Positions 48,401 through 58,019 of a stretch of 64,000 bases of DNA are shown here, in pieces. The translations under genes and the position numbers were made by a program. The notes below the pieces were generated by a model. That model did not search any database. It was given only the letters and a program-made list of their open reading frames with translations, and was not told the DNA's origin. Within the stretch, counting starts at the first letter, position 1; every line of letters begins with the position of its first letter. Origin of the DNA: Membranipora membranacea (Eukaryota > Bryozoa > Gymnolaemata > Cheilostomatida > Membraniporidae); assembly GCA_914767715.1 (NCBI GenBank), contig OU612069.1, forward strand, positions 20,581,387 through 20,645,386, read 5' to 3'.

Positions 48401-50351
48401 CTTCCTTCGAATCTCAAACTTTGAATGATTAAGAATTTCGTTTCCCCATACCCAGGTGAAACCTATACAGGTTCATACTTCAGATTGAATAACGGGTTGT
48501 GAGCTGGTATATCACCTATCTCTTCAAAGTCTTAGAAGGAACTGGGATATGATCTCATGTATTTCATAATTTTAAAATATCTATCTGAAATAAATTTGAT
48601 GATATAATGGACATATCAAACTCTGTTAAAAGCTATAAATTACGGATCAAGGTTCAATACAGTTCAATCAGGAGTTGTCCAGCGCTTTTACAGAGGGGGG
48701 CAAATCATAAGAAATCTACGCATTTTATTACAAATAGGGTTGTGTGGTTTCAGTATACCATTGTTAAGCTGACAATGCAACCAATAAGTCTCTTCAAGCT
48801 CAAATCTAGTTTCATAACAAAGGTAGCGAGTGGGTCCCAACTCCGAAGTTTTAACACCAAACATGACTGAGCTATTATATTACGGAAATAACCGTGTCTT
48901 TTCTGATCAAGTTGTTCACATTTATCACCAGCAACATAATTGATTAATCTGCAGTGACCTAGGCCAATCTTTGGGTTTGAATTTATTTAGATATTTGAGC
49001 AACTTATGTGAAAGGGGATTTCAGATGATGAGTTTTCTGAAAACTTAAGCTTGTCTTTATTCCTTTTCAAATTGCCCTGCTATAGGTTCAATCCATCTTC
49101 ATCTTACTGCAATGAACGTGTTTTAAAGAGTGCACTGAAATATTGAACCACCTATGCGCGTGTCTGAGGCATTCCAAATAAATGTTAGAAACAAATGCAG
49201 ATCTCAGTTTCAGTCCAAAATTGCCTTACTATTTATCTGTCTCAATCTTATCCTTTCATTCAAACAATACTGCTCAAGTTTCAAGATCAACTGGATACTG
49301 TATTATTGAGACTAAGCAAGACCAAGCAAGACTAAGCAAAGAAAAGGCTTACTTACATGTACCAGTCGGTGCTTCTTGAGTAGAACTTATTGGCTTTTCT
49401 TTTCTTTTTTTGGGGTCAAAATGAGTCCTTCATCTAAAAACAAAGTAATGTTGTGTTATCAATTGGTGAAATGTCGGGTACTAATTCTGAAGTCGCATTT
49501 TCACTCTTTGTAAATTAACAACACAAGTGGCAGCTTATAATGTAACTATGGGTTAACAACGAAACGGATAGGATCCATGATATTCATCTTGGACAGGAAC
49601 CATCTCAAAATTGAAACCTTGGTGGCCAATAACTGTCAACAGATGTTTGTTGATATTGCAGATACCTAAAAAAATAACGTATAGTTGCTCATAGATGGTT
49701 GGAGTTGTCATCCCCTTTTCCGTGACATTGCAACTCCAAGACGATTTCAATAACGTAGACCTGGGGGGTCTTTCAATTAGAAACAGCCGAAATCACAATG
49801 TTACCACTCACTCACTGAGTGAGCGATACCTGCTAGGGGTCTCGCTTTCAGATTGCTGATCACTTGATGGAACTATATACAATCTGAGTTAGTGATTTGG
49901 GAGCGATTTTCTCTAATTGAAAGACCAAGTGAGTGATAATATTGAGCGATGTTTTAGTAAAGGATCACCCTTTCTAATTGAAAGACCCCCCTGGCTAATA
50001 ATGATGACTTCTTCCTGTGCCACCAGCTACCAAACTGGGCTACTTTATTGTGTTGCCAAAATCAGTGATGGCAAATCATTTTATCAGATGTTTTGGGAAG
50101 AGGCTGACTTGAATTTCATTATAATATTATATCTATTCTGAGTCAGATTCATCTGGTGGGCCCGCTACTATGATTATTCTTTGATCGGTCTCTAGGTTGG
50201 TAATGTATTTTATCTCATGAATAAATCTTAAATTATAACTCACCAAAAGCAGTCTTTGGATCTAATGTTGGTAGTGATAAAGGTATACCATTGCCGTCAT
50301 GTCTACCATTGTTATCATTTGTATCATCGCTCTCTTCTCCATCACCATCAT
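45424..50351 (-). CDS. AAA-ATPase-like gene, C-terminal half, with an in-frame stop
   Basis: Minus-strand exons: 50244-50351, 49357-49433, 48280-48334, 47303-47418, probably 47110-47152, then 46238-46347 and 45424-45570 (stop TAG at 45424-45426). Phases agree at each join. The last two exons show the AAA second-half signature: VPVMATSNLREGIDPAFIRR (sensor 1 Asn and the DpAfxRR arginine region), IIHIGMSDK, REKLLERL, then DLAEITEGKSPADIV of the helical lid. Exon 50244-50351 is an Asp-rich linker, and exons 48334-47303 may be a UBA-like helical bundle (weak). Walker A and B are not visible in the window. The frame of exon 49357-49433 contains a TAA at 49387-49389, so this is either a pseudogene, an allele with a nonsense change, or a mis-joined model. 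More 5' exons should lie right of 50351. Confidence 0.66.
47757..47812. repeat. Short tandem repeat with palindrome
   Basis: Three copies of CAGCTATAAGACACCCCA-like 19-mers, ending in ATAAGACACCGTGTCTTAT, an inverted pair. Confidence 0.8.
48003..48190 (-). repeat. tRNA-derived SINE, copy 1
   Basis: On the minus strand: GAATAGCTCAGTGGTTAAGT (A box region) and GTGTGTTCAAAACCCATT (B box). A closely similar copy lies at 52681-52862 in the same orientation. This copy sits between AAA-like exons. Confidence 0.8.
49387..49389 (-). other. In-frame TAA in the AAA-like gene
   Basis: The codon interrupts an otherwise open exon (49357-49433) whose phase fits both neighbouring exons. A run of seven A lies just upstream (about 49405-49411). 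A one-base change there would remove the stop but break phase with the next exon, so a substitution is more likely than an indel. Confidence 0.6.
49553..49665 (-). CDS. Possible alternative exon inside the AAA-like gene
   Basis: After an AG acceptor (GTTATTTTTTTAG) a 36-codon frame ends in TAA (HLLTVIGHQGFNFEMVPVQD inside). It starts with two bases of a codon, which fits the donor at 50244, so it could be an alternative last exon. With a weak donor just before its stop it could instead be an internal exon. Unrecognised. Confidence 0.4.
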
Positions 50352-50359
50352 CTTTAAAA

Positions 50360-52180
50360 TATTACAATTGAATTATTTTCTTAGTCCAAGGATTTCACTG
50401 GGCACAAAATTGTTATTTTGAGGACCCTAACAAACCGCTGGTCATTCTTACTGTATTGCCAATTGTATTGACAAGGGGTTTGAGTGCAAAAATCTATGAT
50501 GGTGTTCATTTTAGGATACATTTAAATATATATATTACAGTATAAAGCGGAAAATAGGGTAAATCAAGGTGTGAAGTAACTGTTTTTTTTACCAATTTAC
50601 TGCGTCTATTCCCGCCAGCCGGATAATATTGGCAATTCATTATTAGGGCCCTGTTTTAATTAAAGTTGCCAAAGGCCTGGTCTTCAGTCAGGGGTTCAAG
50701 ACCGTTTCAATAAAAGCAATTAAATCTTATTGGTCAAATCCAATGCTCTCTGGGGGCAGAGGACAAATTGTATCCGAACTGGGCTGGCCTCTACAATGAC
50801 AATACTTTGACCAGATTGTTTACCAAACTTTGAACTACTAAGAGTAAAGGCTTAGACCCAAAGCTCAAATCAAGGCTAAATATCTTAAAACAAGGTGTGA
50901 AGACTGGGATTTTGGATGTGAAGAAGGTAAAGCTTATAAATGGCATAGTATGGTTACGGTAATGGTCCCATCCTGACAATCCCAGGGAGGGTAGGCTACT
51001 CCCATAAAATTACCCACTAGGCTCGTGTTTGTGAATCACATTGACAATCACTCTGAATACATGGGCGCCTGAAGAGAAAAAGTGATGCAATTTCCACTTA
51101 CCTTGAGAAAAAGACCAAAAAAACATAAAACCAGGGGTATGTAACAAATATCTTACTATAAAAGATAATTTGGCTGAATATTTGTGTGCGACCTGGTGGT
51201 GTGACCTGGGCATCATTGCATGAGCATTGCACTTCATTTGTTGAAACCTCTTTTTAAGCCTTTAAGAATATGATTGGGATTGTAGGCACTCTCTGAAGTT
51301 CTAGAACTTGAACTCAATCCCTAAGTTGGCATAAGCTTTTTAAACATGCCGGGATTTACTTGTCCTCCAAATATATATAATGTAAATATCCAATATATGT
51401 TGCATTAGATTAGATATTTCTAGATTTCTCTCACATTGATCATGAGACGAAACCATACCAATAGAACCACAACAATGACCCTTGCAACTTGGCCTACAAC
51501 TAACCCAACTTATATATCTTCCTTAATACCTTGATTAGAGCGACATGAGCAAATAATTGAATCATTGACAAAAAACATGTTTTCAACTTAAATCATGTCC
51601 ATCACACTCACAAGCTCAACTATGTTATGGGTTATCATCTGCTAGAGAAATAGTGTCAACAAACCTAAGCAAACATATCCAAATCCTAACAACAGGACTG
51701 CTTGCAATGCAAAAATAGTTGCACATAAAATTGGTCTGCTGAAACTATAGCTAAGATAGACATCCCAGTAAAATTTTGGTGATCACTCCCTGATAACACT
51801 AGTGACATAGGCCTATGAACAGCTTAGTAGATACTTCATTAACACACAGTTGACACCACAATATGTAGTAGTAACTGTGCAAAATCATTCTGAGGTAGGC
51901 CTTCTACTATACTATGCAAATTTCAATATTATATAATACTCACTGAGTTTGAAAGGTTATCATTTGAGTACATATATATATAACTGATGGGATAGTCGGC
52001 AAACTTTGTCCATCATGCTCTAATCTTGTACCAAACCAGACAGTTATAGCCTTACCATACTCAGTGATGAATGGTATGAGGATACAGGTGTCATTTACAC
52101 TGAAACTCCATCAGCAACAACACAACAAAATACATTGCTTGGCTTAAATCATTTTTTGTGGAGGAATAGTAGAGCAGAGA
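50360..52180. other. No exon placed
   Basis: Should hold upstream exons of the AAA-like gene if it is complete, but I found none with coding character. A minus-strand GTAAGT at about 51096-51101 lacks an open exon before it. Confidence 0.3.
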
Positions 52181-52187
52181 TTAGTAT

Positions 52188-52236
52188 GACCTCTGTGATT
52201 GGTCTTATTTTGAAAGTAAGACCAATCACAGAGGCC
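52188..52236. repeat. 20-bp-arm perfect hairpin
   Basis: GACCTCTGTGATTGGTCTTA and its complement (final base differs) around a nine-base loop. Confidence 0.85.
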
Positions 52237-52299
52237 ATATCAAGACAGTGATAGCCCGCACATGCATAAAGACAAAAATATTTCTGGAAATCTTTAATC

Positions 52300-52415
52300 T
52301 CTTAATGCGCATTAGGGAGTTAGCGAGTTAGCATGTTAACTAATGCGCATTAGCGAGTTAGCATGTTAACTAATGGGAATAAATAAAGGTGCTATGGGCC
52401 GCCATATGTCACCTC
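52300..52415 (-). repeat. Repeat with ATGCGCATTAGTTAAC units, copy 2
   Basis: Reverse complement of 40490-40640, including the CACCTTTATTTATTCC and GGCGGCCCATAGCACC words. Two units are kept. Confidence 0.75.
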
Positions 52416-52494
52416 AGTTTGATATTTTAGTACTAGTACAAACATGAAATTATTTGGGGTCAAATATACCATTTTAGCCCTTCCTAGTGGCTGG

Positions 52495-52630
52495 AAACGC
52501 TCTCAGAGCTTCTGCAGACGGGGCTCCGTCCCGTACCCCGTTGGGGGGCTCACACCGCCCCCCCAAACCCCCAGGTGGGTGACTCGGGTGCTTCGCACCC
52601 TCGAAGCACCACGTTGTGGTGCAGTATCGC
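52495..52630. repeat. GC-rich repeat island
   Basis: Contains short hairpins (GACGGGGCTCCGTCCCG, GGGTGCTTCGCACCC, CACCACGTTGTGGTG). No coding sense. Similar in style to 61.68-61.76 kb. Confidence 0.55.
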
Positions 52631-52680
52631 CGTAAAATGGAATCTCCCTATTTTGTATTTAGATTACTTGGCAAGTATGT

Positions 52681-52862
52681 ATGATATGCTGATTGTTGAA
52701 AAATTTGAATTTTTTGGCACACATTCACTCACTACAAATGAGTAGTTTTGGGGAAAAAGCTGCCCTCAGTGGGTTTTGAACTCACAACTTCATGATTACA
52801 AGTCACACACATTTCCACTGAGCTATTCAGCTTCGGTGATTAGGTTTTAGTCCAAATTAAAT
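52681..52862 (-). repeat. tRNA-derived SINE, copy 2
   Basis: Matches 48003-48190 from ATATGCTGATTGTTGAAA to TTTTAGTCCAA with scattered substitutions and a short gap (lacking TATAAAA near 52845). It lies just past the 3' end of the secreted-peptide gene. Confidence 0.8.
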
Positions 52863-52896
52863 ATAAAAGAGACAGTGATCTATGCTTTGAAAGATA

Positions 52897-52902
52897 TTTA
52901 TT
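52897..52902 (-). terminator. Poly(A) signal of the secreted-peptide gene
   Basis: AATAAA on the minus strand 85 bases after the stop codon, the first such signal downstream. Confidence 0.55.
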
Positions 52903-52987
52903 TTAAAGTTATTAATCCATTGTATAACCAAATTTCATATTAATCCTAAAAACAAAGTCATTTCTCTATTTGTAATTTAAGAAGTTA

Positions 52988-53514
52988 TTAGCAGTGTTTT
53001 TCACACGATTCAACCTCGCTGGTGCTTCCAGCTCCGGCGCAAGCAGCTACACATTTCTGAAACAAAAAAGTGACATACATAGAATAAAGTTTGACATTAG
53101 ATTGCGGCCGACAACACCAAGCAAGTGATATTCACCCACCATGACATTCTTGATTGATAGAAGGTTCCAAGTGGGAAATATCGAGGGTCAAAGAATAACA
53201 TAATTTGGATGAAGCGGCAGAGGACTGGAACGATCAAATTTGAAAGCTCTCTAAGTGGGATCGAACCAACAACTCCTCGGTCACAAATCGCCTTGCAGTG
53301 AATAGCAAGCGCCCTAACCGCTTACGCCATCACATCTCATTTTCCTAGAGTGTTTAAATAAAAATGCTCATCATAATGCTTAATAAAAATGTAGAGAATT
53401 GAAAGTTCATTACATGCAAGTTTAACTTACTTGTGCATCTCCGACTGTGCTTGCTTCTGCGATTGTGCCAAACATAAGCAAAACCATCACAATAGAAATC
53501 AGCCAAGCTCTCAT
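52988..53514 (-). CDS. Small secreted peptide precursor with C-x3-C...C-x3-C
   Basis: Two coding exons encode a 50-residue precursor: 53431-53514 (28 codons, ATG at 53514) and 52988-53056 (22 codons plus TAA), joined at GTAAGT and a TTTTTTGTTTCAG acceptor in phase 0. Residues 1-21 form a signal peptide: Arg at 2, hydrophobic core about 5-15, small residues before a likely cut after Ala21. The last exon holds four cysteines at 30, 34, 46 and 50 of the precursor, spaced C-x3-C-x11-C-x3-C. This spacing is known from helical-hairpin disulfide peptides, which include antimicrobial peptides and some potassium-channel toxins, so a defence or effector role is plausible but only inferred. A 5' non-coding exon (about 53811-53850) lies upstream; a SINE sits in the coding intron. 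No similarity search was possible. Confidence 0.72.
53205..53345 (-). repeat. tRNA-derived SINE in the secreted-peptide gene intron
   Basis: Minus-strand B box GGTTCGATCCC (about 53257-53267) and an A box region GCGGTTAGGGCGC near 53310-53322. Shares TGCTATTCACTGCAAGGCGA with the SINE at 21.1 kb. Same strand as the host gene. Confidence 0.75.
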
Positions 53515-53810
53515 CGTGTTATGTAGGCAGGCAAATATCCTATAAAATGTGAACACTCAATGTACAAAAGGAAATAGTTGTATATTAGTATTTCAAAATA
53601 ACCATAGATATTGACATAGACATTTGATATTGCACTTACAATCCTTCAACAAGGTGTTATATCTTTTATCCTTTATTTGGGTATTGAAATTCATTATGCT
53701 AATATGTGATTTCTGTTAAATCAGTCAGCGTAGAATAGTTTTCTGAATACAATTCAAAAAGAGGCATCAACAAAAACAAGTCAAAGAAGAAGCTATTTAT
53801 TTTAACTCAC

Positions 53811-53850
53811 CAAGTAATGTGATGATGTTCGTATCCACAGACGCGAGTTT
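53811..53850 (-). other. 5' non-coding exon of the secreted-peptide gene
   Basis: Lies 27-32 bases below the TATA box and ends CATTACTTG before GTGAGT. The next acceptor is at 53540 (ATTTTATAG), 25 bases before the ATG at 53514. The exon end, donor and acceptor context are shared with the copies at 20.15 and 61.32 kb, which supports the boundaries. Confidence 0.62.
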
Positions 53851-53876
53851 GAGCTCATGACATAACGACGCCTACT

Positions 53877-53882
53877 TTTATA
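53877..53882 (-). promoter_or_regulatory. TATA box of the secreted-peptide gene
   Basis: TATAAA in GGCTATAAAAGTAGG, about 30 bases upstream of the inferred transcript start. The paralogous copies keep TATAAA at 20199-20204 and 61370-61375. Confidence 0.65.
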
Positions 53883-54478
53883 GCCACCTTGACTGCAGAG
53901 CTTTCATCATCAGCATAGGATATGATTGACAGTTGGCAGGATGCTAGCCAATGTGTAGTTCTTTCGTGGAAGTATGAAGAGCACTCAAGCTTGGAAAGGG
54001 GAACAGGATACAGATTGGTTGATTGTTTTGTCATTTCATGTATGAACCAATATCTACATCAGCGATATCAAATTCTAAGATTCTATTGTAATGTTAAAAA
54101 AAAGCTTATTGATTATTCCGTTAAAAAAAGTATTCGATTTATTCCTGGCGTCTCCTGTCTTTAACATGATACATACTTGAAGGCAAAGACAATGACTTTT
54201 TTTTTGAAATTTTTATTCATAATCATTCTGTAGACAAACTGGCTATTGTTAATTGATTGATGATCAGTTTATTGCAAAAGCAGATTCCCAAAAATGGTGT
54301 TTGGCAAAAAAAGGATAAGAAGGACACATACAGATTATTTGTTAAGTTTGAAGTTAAGAATACTACTTTGTCATTTAAAGACTTTGGAAGGACCACAGCA
54401 ATATATTGTCTGGCAGCTATTTCTGCAGTAATCATATTATATTTACACATTTAGAAAAATCAGAGCACTTCTTGGTAC

Positions 54479-54803
54479 AAATTATGTATAGTTGATAGAA
54501 ATTGTCCTCCCTTCTCACCTATGAGCTATGAGGTATCTACGGGGCCTAGTTTTGTCTCGACCTAATAAACTACCACGGTGAAATACCTTCAATTACCATT
54601 CTTTTCCACACATGTTCAACATAATTATAATTCCATTGTCAGGAGACATTTCAAAACGGTAGATGACTTCATTCTTAATTTATACTGTTGTCTCTAGTCC
54701 ATAGAAATGATAGTTTATTGGGTTGGTACAGCCCTAGGCCTCATAGATACCTCATACCTCATAGATGAGAAGGGAGGACAATTTCTAACACGATACATAA
54801 TTT
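54479..54803. mobile_element. 325-bp MITE with about 70-bp inverted ends
   Basis: Left end AAATTATGTATAGTTGATAG and right end complement AAATTATGTATCGTGTTAGA continue as inverted copies through GAAATTGTCCTCCCTTCTCA to GGCCTAG. The centre has no open frame. It lies about 0.6 kb upstream of the secreted-peptide promoter. Target duplication not resolved. Confidence 0.8.
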
Positions 54804-55064
54804 ATATGCAGATGTACTCTGAATTGTCTAAGTGTGAAATTAACGTGTAACTACTGCAGAACCAGCTGCCTGACTAGTTTTTGCTGTGGTTCTTGAGTCT
54901 TTAAGATGATGAACATTGTGTCATAAACAACTTTCAAGGCACATGTATATGGTGTGCCTAAAATGCCCCAAGGAGTACCTCTCTGACAAGTCACAGGTAA
55001 ATTGATTATAATAAATGTAAATATTTGCATAGCTATGATCTAAAATCTCTCATCATGAATTGAT

Positions 55065-55430
55065 GCCAAATTAGATTAGATTAGATTTAGATTTATTAGG
55101 TGTTTTTGTCAAAGACAAAATACAATTATTCATGGAATGCTCTGTTGTTTAAAACTTTCATACTAGTTGGTACAAAACTCTGTAAAAATCTGCTCGTACG
55201 TATCTTAGGCATTATGTAATTACTCCTTGGACAACTATAACAATGATTTAAAATGTGATCATTGAACTCAATAAAATCGGTGGCTAGTTTTTAAATGCGT
55301 TGGGCCACAAAATCGTCCAGTTTAGCACGGTCATTAGCATTAGATGAAAAATACCAAAGCTCGATATTGTATGCTAAAATCGGAAAAATTAGAGTTTTGA
55401 TATCTAAATTATCAGGAATAATCAAGCCAA
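55065..55430 (-). pseudogene. LINE 3' end, CR1/L2-like
   Basis: Right to left: LIFPILAYNIELW, a stop, then RTSRFLQSFVPTSMKVLNNR, the typical last block of CR1/L2-type proteins, a stop, and a tail ending in (TCTAA)n at about 55070-55085. Only the very 3' part survives. Confidence 0.75.
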
Positions 55431-55456
55431 GCTTGTGTTTTTGTCCCTGTGGTTCA

Positions 55457-55848
55457 TGATAGGTAAGCAATACATAAAATGAGATATTCTAAGGATTTCA
55501 AACAACAGACATGCTAGCAACATGTTACTCAAAAATTCTAAATAGCTGACAGCACACACGCATTCGCTGGTCCTGTTAGCAAATTTCTTCCTATAATTTT
55601 GGCTATACAAATACCTAGGTCAGGGTGAATTTACCCTCTAGAATGCTTAAAAACTTGCCATCCCACAATATTTAATATTCCACGTCAGAGTGAGGTTTTG
55701 AAAAAAGCTCTGCTAGGATAAATGACTGATGTTTATACCATACATATATACACTAGGGATAGTGTGTTTCCAAAGACCCCACAGGGGATACAACAGGACC
55801 TGGCCTAATGCTCAAGTTCACTGTGTCCACTTCAATTATTTTAATAAC
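55457..55848. repeat. Local duplicate block R1, copy 1
   Basis: About 390 bp nearly identical to 56340-56733, and partly to 57548-57745. Starts at GATAGGTAAGCAATACATAA. Open frames in it are shared by the copies but show no domain. Confidence 0.85.
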
Positions 55849-55983
55849 CAATGACATGATGCACAAAATTGTTTCAATTGGCAACAATTCTATAACTTAC
55901 AACAATCATCTGTCTTAAATGTTCATTTTCATTGATGAAGTACGTATTGTTGTTTGAGTGATCCTCAATTAATTGCAATCATT

Positions 55984-56340
55984 AACTATCAACTTCACAT
56001 TGCAGCAAATTAAGTAGGCATTCCATTTTAAAAAGGGAACAGGATGCAGAATGTTTGATATTTTGTGCCATACCTTACTAAGGCCGGTGATAAAAATGTA
56101 GTTTATTACATAAAAGCTGAGATTGTAAATAGGCATGATGGATTGAAGTGAGGAGTTAAATCTTAGCTGACAGAAAGTTTTCATAATCAAGTGGTCATTG
56201 ATTCAGAAAATAATTTGGGAAATTCATACTAACACAAGCCCATGAAAATATACCTAGTACTGGTGGTCATCAAAATACACGACAGCCTACTAACTAAGCA
56301 TTTGAGAAACTATTATCCAAAGATTGTACGACATTTACAT
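55984..56340. repeat. Local duplicate block R2, copy 1
   Basis: Shares ACATTGCAGCAAATTAAGTA, AAAAAGGGAACAGGATGCAG and TTCATAATCAAGTGGTCATT with 57108-57548 and 62045-62605. It keeps the first part of the longer 62-kb copy and lacks its central part. Confidence 0.8.
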
Positions 56341-56733
56341 GATAGGTAAGCAATACATAAAATGAGATATTCTAAGGCTTTCAAACAACAGACATGCTAG
56401 CAACCTGTTGCTCATAAATTCTAAATTGCTGACAGCACACACGCATTCGCTGGTCCTGTTAGCAAATTTCTTCCTATAATTTTGGCTATACAAATACCTA
56501 GGTCAGGGGGAATTTACCCTCTACACTGCTTAAAAACTTGCCATCCCACAATATTTAATATTCCATGTCAGAGTAAGGTTGTGAAGAAAGCTCTGCTAGG
56601 ATAAATGACTGATACTTATATCCTACATATATACACTAGGGATAGTGTGTTTCCAAAGACCCCACAGGGGATACAACAGCACCTGGCCTAATGCTCCAGT
56701 TCACTGAGTCCACTTCAATTATTTTAATAACCA
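56340..56733. repeat. Local duplicate block R1, copy 2
   Basis: Same direction as copy 1, with about ten single-base differences. A third, shorter copy is at 57548-57745, so the block is a local direct repeat. Confidence 0.85.
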
Positions 56734-57107
56734 ATGTATCTGTAGGTAATTTTTGCGCTAACACAAAAATATTCTAGTAATATTAAGAGTCAAAGCAGGA
56801 TATCAACAAATGGAAAGTCGTGTCATAGGTATTGCAAAATAAGTCCGAGTCACAATGTCAATGTCTATAGTGCTTACATATTGGCTTGGCAGGAAAATAC
56901 TAACCCTGCCTAGCCAAAGCAGAAAACTGTTGTGCATTGTTGTACTTGACTTTGCTGATGAAGCGTCCTCAATAAGTCTAATATTCTACCGTAATGTCTG
57001 ATATATTCCTGACACCGACAGCTGTCACTTCACTGACATGATGCACAAAATTGTTTCAATTGGCAACAATTCTATAACTTCCAAGAATCATCTGTCTGTC
57101 TATCAAC

Positions 57108-57548
57108 ATCACATTGCAGCAAATTAAGTAGGCATTCCATTTTACTGTAAAATTTGGACGTTCTCTTTCGGTTGGAATTTTCCCAACTAAGTGATCAGTT
57201 TGTCATGTTATTCTATTTATTCAGACGAAATCTGCAACTAGAATTGTATAACAGGTGATATTTAAAGATTCGTTAGGAATACAACAGCACATTTTGAGAT
57301 TCAAACATGTAGTTTATTACATGAAAGCTGAGATTGTAAATAGGCATGATGGATTGAAGTGAGGAGTTAAATCTGAGCTGACAGAAAGTTTTCATAATCA
57401 AGTGGTCATTGATTCTGAAAATAATTTGGGAAATTCATACTAACACATGCCCATGAAAATATACCTAGTACTGGTGGTCATCAAAATACACGACAGCCTA
57501 ATAACTAAGCATTTGAGAAACTATTATCCAAAGATTGATCGACATTTA
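57108..57548. repeat. Local duplicate block R2, copy 2
   Basis: Keeps the central part of the 62-kb copy (GTAAAATTTGGACGTTCTCT and following) but lacks the AAAAAGGGAACAGG part kept in copy 1. Confidence 0.8.
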
Positions 57549-57745
57549 CATGATAGGTAAGCAATACATAAAATGAGATATTCTAAGGCTTTCAAACAAC
57601 AGACATGCTAGCAACCTGTTGCTCATAAATTCTAAATTGCTGACAGCACACACGCATTCGCTGGTCCTGGTTCTTCCTATTTTTTTAGCTATACAAACAC
57701 CTAGGTTAGGCGGAATTTACCCTCTAGACTGCTTAAAAACTTGTA
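57548..57745. repeat. Local duplicate block R1, copy 3 (partial)
   Basis: Matches the first 200 bases of R1, with a small deletion after TCGCTGGTCCTG. It breaks off where the block shared with 63.04 kb begins (about 57755). Confidence 0.8.
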
Positions 57746-57759
57746 AAATCCGTAATTTC

Positions 57760-58010
57760 TAAAATACAGAGCAGAGAAGATTAACATATTTAATAAATTG
57801 CAAAATTTCTAAGATTGGATGAATGGGAAAGTTGGCATTGTATTATATTTTTTGTAAGAAGCTTGACATCATCAACATTGCTATAACGTGAGAGAGATCC
57901 CAGATTGAAAGTTCACAGAAAGTTCTGTTTCTGTTTTAAAGTAAAAAACTTTTAGCCTCATTGAAAAATCTACTTGACTAAGCAGTTGCCAACAAGTTTC
58001 ATAATTATGC
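57760..58010. repeat. Duplicate block R3, copy 1
   Basis: About 250 bp matching 63035-63300, from CCGTAATTTCTAAAATACAG to GCAGTTGCCAACAAGTTTC. On the minus strand both keep most of a frame ending in CTCTCACGTTATAG, but copy 2 has a stop (TGA) where copy 1 has TCA. Confidence 0.8.
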
Positions 58011-58019
58011 CGAATCTTA

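Noticed and set aside
54257-54454. Plus-strand Lys-rich frame near the peptide gene
   Set aside because: The opposite strand is open as well, and no start or splice context supports it.
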